A DNA stretch of 19,778 nucleotides from Cerioporus squamosus (lineage: Eukaryota > Basidiomycota > Agaricomycetes > Polyporales > Polyporaceae). The translations under genes were made by a program, and so were the position numbers. The notes below the pieces were generated by a model. The model was not told where the DNA came from. It did not search any database and saw nothing but the letters and a program-made list of their open reading frames with translations. Where the stretch lies: NCBI GenBank assembly GCA_022592435.1, contig JABYQS010000515.1, positions 1 through 19,778 on the forward strand, given 5' to 3'. Below, in pieces: positions 10,805-19,751 of this stretch; position 1 is the first letter of the stretch; every line of letters starts with the position of its first letter.

Positions 10805-11128
10805 CCCGGGTGGATGCAATCCGGGTGGGCGGGAGAGCCACCTCTCGTCCGCCCGGTTTGTATCTGGCCCCTGGTGCCCAACCCCTTCGGGGGCCTACAC
10901 TAGGCGGCAGCTCTGTGTCATGGCTGGCACGGAGGATAAACTCTTGGTTGGCTGTCCCTTCGGGAGGGTCTTCCTTTTATTCCGTGGCGTCTTCCACCTT
11001 CGACGGCGAAGACGGGAGGCGGCACGGATGGAAAGGAAGACTCGAATGGCACCGCTTGGTCTCCGGGCTAGGGCTGACGAGCTCTACGGTCACCGGTCAG
11101 CCGCGAGACTCAACCCCCGGGTGGATGC
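10805..11128. repeat. Hairpin-rich segment bounded by a 13-bp direct repeat
   Basis: CCCGGGTGGATGC occurs at 10805-10817 and again at 11116-11128. Between the copies are an imperfect CCGGG/CCCGG inverted repeat with CTCTC arms (10818-10858), a CCCC-TTCG-GGGG stem-loop (10882-10893) that has the stable UUCG tetraloop form, TCCC-TTC-GGGA (10955-10965), and CGTCTTC paired with GAAGACG (10988-10994, 11008-11014). This density suggests structured RNA or an element remnant, but I recognise no known family. Confidence 0.4.
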
Positions 11129-11952
11129 GTCCAGAAGTAACTCACTTTGGTTGATCTCGCCTGGGGGCCTTGAGCGAATACTGTAGATAGTATTGGGCTG
11201 TGGTGAGACCAGAGTCACACCTGGGCGCCGCGGATAGCGTGCGACGAGGCTCACTGTCGACTGTCTGGCACAACGTGAGGTTAGCGGACACTTTCACCTT
11301 CTTTGACTCAGCACTCCTCGCCGCGTTAGACCTGGACCTATCGGGCGCTGTCACCGTCTGAGAAGTTTAGCGAACTGAATAGTGAGCACTGCGAAGTTGA
11401 ACGAGGCTTCCATGCATACCTGCTTGCTTACCAACAAGAAAGCGAAAAAGTCGTACATACCATGCTGATCTTGCTAGACCACTATGTAGACAGAGATTGA
11501 ATAGTAAGATAGCGGCAGCTGTAAGAGGACAGCTGTGAAGGTAGTGTGAGGTGGTAGAGTTACAGGCGTGAGACTCCGCACCTGAGCCCAGCAAGTTGGC
11601 GTCCGGGTTCGTCCTCCTTGCAGAGTGCTGCAAGTGGGCGTAGCCCCACAAGCTGGACTCGCAGGTGAGGAACAGCATTGTCTGCGCGTTGCTAGTGGCT
11701 ACGGTAGACGTTCGAGTGCCCGAGAGCCTGAGTTTGAGTGCTGTTCGCGCTTGACGCGCGTCCGCGTCCTACTTATTCGCGTCGTACACGTGATCGTTTC
11801 TGCGAGCGTCACTCGGCATCTGCGGTCTTTTTCAGTCCCGTCTTGCTTCCTCCTCCAACTGGAGCTTCGTTTCCAAACTCCTACCGTGGTCTGGGTGTGA
11901 ACTCTCCCCGAGAAGGTCCCTTCGTGCTTGAGACGACCTGGAAGTAAATGCA

Positions 11953-11960
11953 TGACGTCA
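11953..11960. promoter_or_regulatory. CRE/ATF-type palindrome TGACGTCA
   Basis: A perfect TGACGTCA lies 173 bp upstream of the DUF202 start codon. This is the classical site for bZIP factors of the CREB/ATF class, which in fungi include stress regulators. A second copy lies far from any gene at 1827-1834, so a chance occurrence cannot be excluded. Confidence 0.4.
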
Positions 11961-12132
11961 AAGATGGTCCTTGGCTCGAGCGCACTCGCCAAGTGAGCAA
12001 AAGAACACGCCATACTGAGTGGCGATCACCCGGGTTATCGCCAGCACGGTGTCCTCTCCCGATACAACTTATTCTAGTACAAGACACCTCGAGCCTGTCT
12101 CTTCTGATCCTCTGGGTCTCTGCCCGGCGAAC

Positions 12133-12781
12133 ATGCCAGCTCTCCTCAGTCGACCGCCACTGCGGCTGCAAAGCCGAAGCCCCAGCCCCATGCCGTTTGG
12201 AGGGAGTCCGCTTGTCACCACCCCAGCGGAGACGTCGCGCGAACGCAGGAGCGAAGAGGAGGATGCGTGTAGTGGTCTGAGGAGGGCTATCGCGCAGCAA
12301 AAGGCGAGACGGAGGGGGCCGCGGTGGGGGGAGCTGTTGAAGGAGTGGGGGCTCCTGCTCACGCTGGAGAACGCGGGCAGCGTCGCGCGCGACCACTTGG
12401 CGTCCGAACGGACGTTCCTTGCGTATGCCCGGACGAGCCTGACGATCTCCTCGACTGGAGTGGGTGCGTGGTTGGTTCAGTGTTTTGTTGCTTCTAGGGG
12501 CTCACTTGCGTGCGTCGACTTGAGCAGCGCTGGTGCAGCTGTTCACCCTCTCGGCCGCGGCGACGGACAGCCATATGGAGAGGTTTGCGAGACCTCTCGG
12601 AGCTGTGATGATTGGCTTGGGGATCTGCACGCTTTCAATAGGCGTCATGCGATACTTCGTCGTTCAAGAATCCCTAATCCGCGGGATGTATCCGGTGGCG
12701 AGGATAGGTCCCACCATGATTGCGGCGATTCTCGTGGTCGTCGTAGTTGTCGTCTTCGTGATCATCCTGGCTGCCAGATGA
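12133..12781 (+). CDS. DUF202 (YidH-like) small membrane protein
   Basis: There are two exons, 12133-12463 and 12528-12781, giving 194 aa. The N-terminal ~70 residues are Pro/Ser/Arg-rich and probably cytosolic. The family signature follows at about 79-103 (ENAGSVARDHLASERTFLAY, then ARTSL). Three hydrophobic segments come next, at about 95-120, 133-155 and 170-192. The last is a near-continuous Val run, and the chain ends in AAR. Splicing GTG-G|GTGCGT to CAG|CGCTGG restores the expected TGVALVQLF reading through helix 1. DUF202 is found in bacterial YidH-like proteins and as single-domain fungal proteins, with related helices in polyphosphate VTC subunits. No SPX or catalytic domain is present, so its own function is not known. 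The ATG at 12133 is the first in frame; the frame upstream has no ATG. Confidence 0.9.
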
Positions 12782-13293
12782 CCTGGTACTTGTCGTTTTG
12801 TGGATGTGTGTGGAAGGAGACGGAGGAGGGGGCGTCTTATTGACTGCGTACTGCAGTGTATACTCTGCCGTATATTGTCTATACCTAACCACCATACCCG
12901 GGATGCCGTTACGTACCCAAAACCACATCCTCGACGTTGACATGTTTAGTCCCGACAGCTCTCTATATTCGTCTCGGTTTGGTGAGTACGATCAGCTTAC
13001 GTCGTACTGGCTCGTGAGTTCACTGAGATCGTATGGCTGTAGGACCAAGTACGACGTCAACAACGCATCCACTGTATCACCATTCTTCACCTGCAACGAA
13101 AGTACGAGTACAATGCCAACAATTATAAGTAGCAACATAAACAAGGATATCAATGATCACCATCACTTGGAACTAGGGGAATATAGCATAGAGCATGGCA
13201 AGCCATCCGAAGATCGTGTACAAGTCCATAAGGTCACTGTCGTAGCCGAAGTTCTTCTAATGTCGTCGTGTGGTCGTGATTAAGGCTTGGTGC
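12782..13293. other. Shared 3' region of two convergent genes
   Basis: This lies between the DUF202 stop (+) and the SNARE stop (-) and must hold both 3' UTRs. It is more AT-rich than its surroundings. A 161-codon open frame (12798-13283, +) shows no family resemblance and no signs of coding. One inverted repeat is present (12999-13057). Confidence 0.6.
12999..13057. repeat. 10-bp inverted repeat between convergent genes
   Basis: ACGTCGTACT (12999-13008) and its exact complement AGTACGACGT (13048-13057) are separated by 39 bases. Their position midway between converging genes would suit a transcript 3'-end structure, but the long loop makes a strong hairpin doubtful. Confidence 0.4.
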
Positions 13294-14434
13294 TCATGAC
13301 AAGATCTGCGCGTAGATTCAGCATAGCATTGGTATACCGGTAGACCAGCGTGCGACGACAAGAAGGATACGTACTGCCAAGAGGACCACGCAGACGACGA
13401 CAACGAGGACGAGCATCAGACAGAGTGCACGTTTGCCGGCGCGTCGCTGATACTCATGCGCGGTAGTCAGCTCTTCTGCGGCGCCGGAAGTGTCGACCGC
13501 AATAGAGGATATGTTCGACTCGATGTTGTCTGGAGTACCATGAGCAAACTTCAAACCAGACGCGCGACGGGGAAGACGGAAGTGGGGACTCACCGAGCAT
13601 ACCGCCCTGTTCCTGGACGAGGGTACCGAGGTCGCGGAAGATCTCATGAAGCTCATGGATACCGCTCTCGATCTCCCGAATCTCGGCTTCTCGCTCTACG
13701 ATCATGGACTCTTGGAAGGCGAGCTCTTGCGGGGAGAGTTGCGTGTGCAATATCTGCGCCTGACGCTGCGAGGGCGTCGGACTTGAAGCACGGGCTTGCT
13801 CATGCCTGAACAATAGCAGAACCATGGTTATTGCGTCTGGGACGAATGCGAGGGATCTTACGAGACTCACCTTGCACTCTCGTCCTCCTCAACCGCGAGC
13901 TTCACCCCGTCCACTACCGTGCGTTGCCTCTCGGCGCTGACCTGCTGAGCGCGCTGGAAGGCAACGAGGGAAAGCTGGAAATCATGAGACGTCTTCTGCA
14001 ATGACGTCTTGTACCGGGGCTGTATGCCTGTTCGTGAATATGGCCCGGTCATGTAGTCATGCCGTCGTAGGAGACGTACCAGGGTGGCCTGCATACTCGC
14101 GAGCTTCTTGAGATCATCCGAGCCGCGCTTTGCCATTGCACGCGTCGACTCGGTCAAGTCATGACTGAGTTACCGACATTCCATGCATCAGCGGCGCCCG
14201 TATACCCAGCTCTGCGCGTACTCACAGAGACTTTCGCAGCGTCGCAGAGTCCCTGGCCGTCCCGAGCTGGTCGACGAGCTTGAGGATGCCCTGCACATTT
14301 GAGTTGATCTTGAAGACCTGGAGGGAGAGCGAGGACTGGAGAGTGACGAAGGCGGATTCCTCGGGGGATTGGGGCACGCCGTTGGGCGACAGAGGACGCT
14401 GTGCGAGGCCGGTCTCGATGTCCTGAAAACTCAT
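13294..14434 (-). CDS. Endosomal Qa-SNARE, Pep12/syntaxin-7 type
   Basis: There are six exons on the minus strand: 14434-14226, 14164-14080, 14019-13871, 13805-13594, 13529-13375 and 13305-13294, giving 273 aa. Such proteins sit on endosomal or prevacuolar membranes and form the Qa helix of fusion complexes. An N-terminal helical regulatory region (Habc-like) spans about 25-150. The SNARE helix is about 180-245, with EREAEIREIESGIHELHEIF and the zero-layer glutamine Q214 in LVQEQGGML. A single C-terminal anchor spans about 253-272, rich in Val, Leu and Cys. The last exon is only 12 nt and encodes Ile-Leu-Ser-stop, giving the short LLAILS end I expect for fungal members; reading through the intron would instead give an 18-residue tail. 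The gene shares its upstream region with a divergent gene. Pep12 is the best match; a Vam3-like role is possible because fungi often use one protein for both steps. Confidence 0.95.
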
Positions 14435-15168
14435 GTCGACGGCGTCGTTGGAGTGTGAGAGGAAGACGAGGTATAGACGAGGTGCAGTGGAGAGTAAGTA
14501 CGAGAACAACGCGGACGCCTGCGGTCGCGGAGGCGGAGCTGCGCCTCGCCACTGTCCCACGGTCCGCGCGAGTGCCGGGCGGTTGTCTCCGTCGGCTTGC
14601 GTCCAATACATACATCGTCGTTAACCGCATGATCCCTCCATGTCTCTCTCTTGCAACAGTTTTGTGCCATTCATACGTGATACTCGCAAGAGTTGTATGA
14701 CGAAGGTCCTCCTATGTCGCGAGACGGGAGTGAAGATATGGTATGTCACCGGTGTTCCACGCTTCATGACTGCCACCACCTCACGACACTCTCGCCCGAA
14801 CGAGCTTCGCTGGTCATCTGCCCCTCTAACAAGACATAACATCGCGTGCAGAACGGTGCCATGATGCATGACGCGGTGTACGTCTTGCAGTAGCAGAGAG
14901 AGGGAAGAATGGATCGAGGTGCGTGCAAGTCTAGGTCACTTGTGCTATGGGCCCGATCCCAATGCCGGATACCCATCTTGGTATCCGCTGACGGGCTACC
15001 AGCGTGGAGGCCCTGCTCGGCTTCCATCGAGCAAAACGAGAAGCCGGTACGAGACTGTCTCGCTCCTTACTACCTTTCGCCCCCATCTCTTCACCCTTGC
15101 ACCCCCTTCCGCTCATCCTCCTCTTGAGTTTGTCTACTGCTGCGCAGTCTTCGTACAATCTGCTAGAT
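14435..15168. promoter_or_regulatory. Divergent promoter between the SNARE and nuclear-protein genes
   Basis: The 734 bp separate two divergent start codons and so should carry both promoters. A CT-rich tract runs from about 15060 to 15130, just before the plus-strand gene, a typical fungal leader. A strong 8-bp dyad is at 14966-14987. No clear TATA box is visible on either side. No gene is supported here; the frame opening at 15004 is probably leader read in frame. Confidence 0.55.
14966..14987. repeat. 8-bp perfect dyad in divergent promoter
   Basis: CGGATACC and GGTATCCG flank a 6-base CATCTT spacer. The two-fold symmetry with CGG at the outer ends resembles what fungal zinc-cluster dimers bind (CGG everted or inverted triplets), and its position suits control of both flanking genes. 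No factor can be named from the sequence. Confidence 0.4.
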
Positions 15169-16883
15169 ATGACCGACTACTTCTCCCTTCCTCTTATGAA
15201 CGTTTATATTTTCGACCCCAGTACCGGAAAACTCTCTACCCAGCATATGCATCTCCCCGCCTCTTCTGACTCCGCCAGGCCCGCTCTGGTCTATACCCCC
15301 GGCACTCCTGATCCACAGACGCCAGAGCTAGTCCTCGTTGGTCGCGGAAGAGCCGTCTACTTCCTTCAGACTCCGAAGGAGGAGACGGTTCCGGGGCAGG
15401 CCTCCGCCCGCAAACGCGCCGTGCGCAAGGCCAAGAAGAGGGTTCAGGAACTGGAACGGATGGCTGAGCAGCTCGAGCAGGCCCTCCTGGACGACTCAGC
15501 CCCTGATGTGGAGCAGTGAGTGTAATTGCGTTGTCCTACCGGCTTGGCTGACATGCTGTCCGTGGCAGCCACGACGAAGAGCTAGACGGAGACCGCTCCT
15601 TCTGCGGTGATGCGTCTTTCGACTCGGACGCTGATGAGAGCTTCAGCGACGACGATTCTTACGATTCCGATACTTCCTACGCCTCCGATGAAGCCGACAG
15701 CGATAGCGACGCGGAGAGCATCATTATCACGTGGGAGTCGGAAACTTCGATGTCCTCCGCCTCTTCGTGCAGTTCACTCTCGTCCTCAAGCTCATGGTCC
15801 TCTGATGGCGCCGTCTCCTCGATTCCTCCGACGCTTCCCTCGGGATTCAGTCTGGAGGATCTGGCCGCCGATGACTTCCCCAACTGGGAACCCATCGAGT
15901 CCTCTACCGACCCCTGCCCTACGACCTCGATCTCCCAAGACGTCGCGGAGCAGAGGGAAGAACTCGCCGCAACAGCGCCTGCTAGCATCGCAGCTGATTC
16001 TGTTCCGCCAGCCAGTAAGCACGCAGACGACGTCGTTTGTGAAGTCTTGCGGTCGAGTGCGTCTTCTAGCAACCTGGCGGAATATGTGGCCGGAGGCGAG
16101 GACGAGGAAAGTTGGGAGGTAGAGCTCTTCGGCGAGACCGTGGACGCACCTGAGGTGCCCAAAGCTCTCCGCGCCAATGGAGAGGGCAGCGTCGTTCGCC
16201 CCGACCGCAAGTTGTCTCGCCTCCCCAATCAGATACAGCGCACCGTAATCAAGACTCTGGACTGCGCGCCGCCTATCATGCCGTTGCGCTGCGATATGTA
16301 CGTTATTTCTGCTCACATGCGTGTGCTGATTTAAGTCGTTCGTCTTAGTATCTTCGGGAATGTGGTCTTTCCGTCCCTCGTCGAGCCCTCAATGCCGCGC
16401 CCGCTCGACGCGACAGCGTCCATCAGCAGCGCAGAGACGCCGCGGAAGAAGCGCAAGGCCAACGATGACGAACGCCTCTGCAAGAAAGCCAAACATGTTC
16501 ACACCGTCGTCTCACCTGCGCCTGCCGTGTCCCTCGGCGGAGCAGCCCCTGTCGTGCGTGGCTTCCACCTCAACTCAACGCTTCCGGCAAAGCGTGGGCA
16601 TCAGCTGCCTACTCCTGCTCCTGCTCTTCTCCCATCCCTCGTACGATCCTCGCACCCTCGTCTTCCCGGCTCAGCCAAGCGACGCGTACCAGTGCAGATT
16701 CACAAGCGCAAGCGCCACAGTGGCGACGGCAGAACGGACTCGGCCTCTGACAGCGAAGAGGAGATACCGCTCGCGCGCTTGCTCACACGTCCTGCGAAAA
16801 AGTTGCGGACCACGGTTCCCGCTGCAATGGCCAGAGCAGTAGCATTTGCCAATTCTGCCGCCCCGGCACCGAACGCCTTCTGA
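15169..16883 (+). CDS. Uncharacterised, probably nuclear, acidic/basic protein
   Basis: There are three exons, 15169-15515, 15569-16297 and 16349-16883, giving 536 aa. I do not recognise the family. A folded-looking N-terminus (about 1-68: MNVYIFDPSTG, then ELVLVGRGRAVYFLQ) is followed by a basic helix with coiled-coil character (about 79-107). Next is a long Asp/Ser/Glu-rich stretch (about 117-195), then acidic segments around LEDLAADDFPNWEPIE and GGEDEESWEVELFGE. After a short conserved-looking block (about 338-372) come basic clusters RKKRK (391-395), KKAK (404-407) and KRKRH (478-482), probable nuclear localisation signals. The tail is Ala/Pro-rich. Both introns restore the frame exactly (CA|C and AT|T). 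The start at 15169 follows a CT-rich leader; an in-frame ATG at 15004 would add 55 residues, including a stretch that looks like a translated CT tract. Acidic-plus-basic architecture fits a chromatin or RNA-associated factor, but that is inference. Confidence 0.8.
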
Positions 16884-17779
16884 GGTCTCCAGCAGACCTG
16901 GCGCGTGGGCGAGCATGTGAAGCTGTTGCAGGGCGGCGAGCGTGTGGTGACCAGGGGTCCCGCATCTGTTTGCGAGGTATACTGGAGGGTTAGAGTTTGA
17001 ACGGAATGGTTTCGAGCGATGGTTGGTAGGATAGGACATGGACATGGATATCGCACTTGCGGTTTCCGTCTCTGAATGCGCTTTCATGTTCTGCTTTTGC
17101 TTTCGATAGGACATCGTACCTTCCTAATTTAACCATATCCCGGGGGCCCAGGTGGACAAGCTTCAGCTTTTACATATTATAGCAAGACGAGGATAGCGCC
17201 ATCGTCATCATGGAACCATAGAACGAAGGGGTGAGGAAGTGGGCACAGTCGAGGCTGAAGGAAGTTGAGAGTGGTCAGTCGTCCTATGTGCCTGTCATCG
17301 CCAGAGCTGTACTGACGATTCTCGCTTGAAGGACGTTTTGGGTTAATATCTGATATAGTAGCGTCACGACCACTGGCACCCGGGTATGTGAGTAAATCTC
17401 TTGCGTTCTGCGGTTTCGGACATGGCTGACATGCTACCGGGTGGCAGGCGAGACAGCCGTGCAAAAGAGCATGACCCAGTGGAACCATGATAGCATACCT
17501 GCGATGGAACAGATCAGATGTAGAGTTGCATGGAGGCTAAGCTCGACGTCATTCCCCTTGTACATCACTGGCCGCGGTGTCACTAAACGGCCGATTGATG
17601 GGGTCGACGATCTTGAAGTCCAAAAGTGTAACGTTGACTGTCGAAATCTGGTTCCAATGTAACACGCAATACTGAACAGCTAGCAGCAACAGCGTACCAG
17701 TACTATGGCCTTTGTAGACAGACGTCGACGCTGGGCAAGCTGTCATTGACATACGGGGTAAAATGATTGGACAAAGATA
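16884..17779. other. Spacer between nuclear-protein gene and tRNA
   Basis: This holds the 3' UTR of the upstream gene and the tRNA trailer. No open frame shows a family motif; the longest, about 103 codons on the minus strand (17177-17488), has none. AAAA at 17760-17763 reads TTTT on the minus strand, 17 nt past the tRNA 3' end, and would serve as its RNA polymerase III terminator. Confidence 0.55.
17760..17763 (-). terminator. Pol III terminator of tRNA-Asp
   Basis: Four T residues on the minus strand lie 17 nt after the tRNA discriminator base. RNA polymerase III terminates at runs of four or more T, and this is the first such run downstream. Confidence 0.6.
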
Positions 17780-17870
17780 CTCTCTGTCGGGGAGTCGAAC
17801 CCCGCTTTCGCGCGGACTTGGCAAATCGCCTTGTGACAGGCGCGTGTACTAACCGATATACTAACAGAGA
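17780..17870 (-). tRNA. tRNA-Asp (anticodon GTC) with a 19-nt intron
   Basis: The minus strand folds as a full cloverleaf. The acceptor stem TCTCTGT pairs with ACAGAGA, with discriminator G at 17780. The D arm holds GGTTA. The anticodon stem CGCGC/GCGCG encloses loop CTGTCAC, with GTC at 17837-17835. The T arm is CGGGG-TTCGACT-CCCCG. A 19-nt insert (17833-17815) follows the base immediately 3' of the anticodon, the canonical site for nuclear tRNA introns cut by the tRNA splicing endonuclease. The mature length is 72 nt before CCA addition. The T arm carries the B box GGTTCGACTCC. Confidence 0.95.
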
Positions 17871-18010
17871 CATGATGGTTACAGCATACGCAAGAATCTG
17901 TCATCCTGAGAAAGAAACATTTCTGCTGTGTACTCGTACACGAAAAGGATTCAGACAAGTTGGGTCCAAAACTCATAGAAACCGTCCGGCGTCGGCTACG
18001 TAGCTGAAAG

Positions 18011-19695
18011 TTACGCTGTGTGTGCTCGGAATCTCGGCTTCGAATACCCGCTCCTACCTGGAACCACCCCGAACGCCGGCCCACCTCTTCCAAACATCTT
18101 GCGAAGGTCGTGTGCGAGCCTGTGGGGCACCTCGTGCGCGGCGAAATGCCCGCCTTGGTCGTGCTCGCGCTGATATACAACGTTGCCCAGCGAGCGCGTC
18201 CACCTGCGCGAGGAAATGAGGAGTCAGATACAAGTGTGCGGCGAACACGGAGCGGCACGCACGATTTGGGTAGCCGGACGATCTCGCCCGGAAGAAGGAC
18301 ACGCCTGTTGGGATAGGTATCCACCGGGTGCCGTGGAAGAAGTCGCGTGTGCCGCCGTGGGACAGCTCGTGGTATATCCGGAGAGAGGCGGCGGGCCGGC
18401 GCGGGAGAACCAGTATATCGAGACCCATTCTAGTACTGGTGGATGGGCTCAAATCAGACAGGACCTGGAGGGGCACAGCAGAGGCCCGGCTTACCTTCGT
18501 CGTCCGTCCAGGGTAGTTGTCTGACCATGCGACGAGCTTCTCGTATATCCATGCGAGCAGGCCGACAGGGGAGTCCGCTAGGGAGTAACCTAGGGTCTGT
18601 GCGCGTGTTGACTGCTCGTTCATGTAGCCGCACCCCACGGTGAGGTATTTCTTCGAGACCGTGTAGGCTTCCCTGGCGTCTTTGTCAAAGGGGGAGAGGA
18701 GTATGCGTGGGATGAGGCTTGGGTGGGCGAGGATGGTGGACAGCTTGGGTTTTGTTCTGAGTCCGTCTGTTCATAAGCGGACAAGCTGTGATACTGACAC
18801 TGCAACATACATAGGGCAATTTGTGTGCCAGGCTTTGACATGATGGCCGCCGTACATGTTCGCTGTTCGGATGCCAAGCTAAGGTGGCTGTTCGGCGACT
18901 TACGAAGAGTGTAGTGCATCGAGAGATGACTCACGACATGTCCCCAATCTCCTCCCTGGTATACTGCGACCCCGCGGCCCATCAGCGAGGCAACATGGCG
19001 GAGATGCCACTCCGGCTCACCATATTCTTCATATCCCAGCGAGATCATGAGCTTGTTGAAGACCTAGGCAAATAAACCAAGGTCAACCTCGGCGACTCCA
19101 ATGATACAGTCCTACCCAGTACTCGTACACACCTCTGCGTATTGAGCGGCGCCGAAGCCTGGCTTTGTTGGGGCTTCCGAGAACGCGTACCCGGGAAGGC
19201 TGACGGCTACGACGTGGAAGCTGGGATGATCGACAGATTTGTCCGTGAGCAGCGGTAGAAGCTTGCGCACTTCGAGGAAGTGCCCGGGCCCCTGCCATGG
19301 AATCATGCATGTCAGCCGGCTCGCCTGCTCTCCTCGCCAAAGCTCGTCGTGGGACTCACATCCGTGGACGAAGAGCAGCGGGATGGCGTCGAGGACGCTG
19401 CTGCGCTGGTGCACGTAGTGGATGTTGAGAGTGCCGAGTCGTCGACGGGATGTCGCGCGTGTACATGGGCAGCTTGTTGATCTCCGCCTCGCATGCGCGC
19501 CGTCGAACCCGTCCGCCCAACGGGCGACGAGTCGCTTGATGCGGAGAGCGGCACGCCGTAGTCCCATTGAGACTCTGGGCCGAGCTCGAGCTCGTCTGGG
19601 AGGCGGGCGAGGCGAGCTTGCCGGAGGAGGTCGAGGTCGGCGTCGGGGACGTGGAGCGTGAATGGGTCTTCCTTCACAGGATAGTCGAAGCTCAT
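18011..19695 (-). pseudogene. Epoxide hydrolase copy 3, frame-disrupted
   Basis: By homology with the two intact copies, eight exons can be placed on the minus strand: 19695-19360, 19291-19133, 19063-19021, 18963-18935, 18878-18811, 18756-18495, 18435-18263 and 18203-18011. Exons 3, 4 and 5 (43, 29 and 68 nt) match copy 1 exactly, and all introns are GT-AG. The frame breaks about seven times relative to the paralogues: near 19540 (-1), 19501 (-1), 19439-19448 (+1 or -2), 19286-19291 (+1 G), 18510 (-1), 18391-18396 (-1) and 18287-18291 (-1). Across these breaks the protein stays alignable with no in-frame stop, and the nucleophile Asp (GGDWG), the acid Glu and the GGH histidine all survive. 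The corrected length would be about 421 aa, with nine extra C-terminal residues. It is either a young pseudogene or a functional gene in poorly polished sequence. One local oddity is Cys for the Met in the NMP motif. Confidence 0.8.
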
Positions 19696-19744
19696 GGTGT
19701 CGTTGCAGGGGGGCGGACGTGAAGCTGGCAGACTAAGAGCGCAG

Positions 19745-19751
19745 ATATATA
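19745..19751 (-). promoter_or_regulatory. TATA-like element of epoxide hydrolase copy 3
   Basis: On the minus strand TATATAT lies 49 bp upstream of the ATG at 19695. Just upstream are two CTTGAG units four bases apart (read from 19776-19771 and 19766-19761), possible binding sites. The core promoter therefore looks intact even though the reading frame is broken. Confidence 0.4.

Larger units (their letters stand above)
10064..12132. other. Two-kilobase spacer without a recognisable gene
   Basis: This holds the 3' end of epoxide hydrolase copy 2 and the promoter of the DUF202 gene. No protein family is visible in any frame; the longest frame (10551-11186, 211 codons) has no recognisable motif and overlaps open frames of similar quality. 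The notable content is a set of GC-rich hairpins and a repeated 13-mer (10805-11128) and a TGACGTCA element (11953-11960). Confidence 0.5.

Noticed and set aside
11074..11080. CTGACGA, the hammerhead ribozyme CUGANGA core
   Set aside because: No GAAA core follows the would-be stem II and no matching stem III or cleavage triplet is visible.
10551..11186. 211-codon open frame on the + strand
   Set aside because: No motif, overlapping frames are equally open, and the sequence is dominated by hairpins and GC-rich repeats; it looks like a chance frame.
12798..13283. 161-codon frame after the DUF202 gene
   Set aside because: It sits in the shared 3' region of convergent genes, is AT-rich with no family match, and is best explained as UTR.
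13318..13374. SNARE C-terminus ending in an 18-residue tail
   Set aside because: A good donor and acceptor (13374-13306) join the anchor to Ile-Leu-Ser-stop, the ending expected for the family, so the tail is retained-intron sequence.
15004..15168. Upstream in-frame ATG extending the nuclear-protein gene by 55 residues
   Set aside because: The extension is a translated CT-rich leader and resembles a signal peptide only by composition; the ATG at 15169 fits better.
15677..16316. Long antisense frames (174 and 183 codons) opposite the nuclear-protein gene
   Set aside because: They mirror the Ser/Asp-rich codons of the real exon 2 and have no family resemblance.
18757..18810. A further frame break at the copy 3 intron after the NCP motif
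   Set aside because: Using the acceptor CTCAG before AACAAA, instead of the later CCCAAG, keeps the frame, so no extra indel is needed there.
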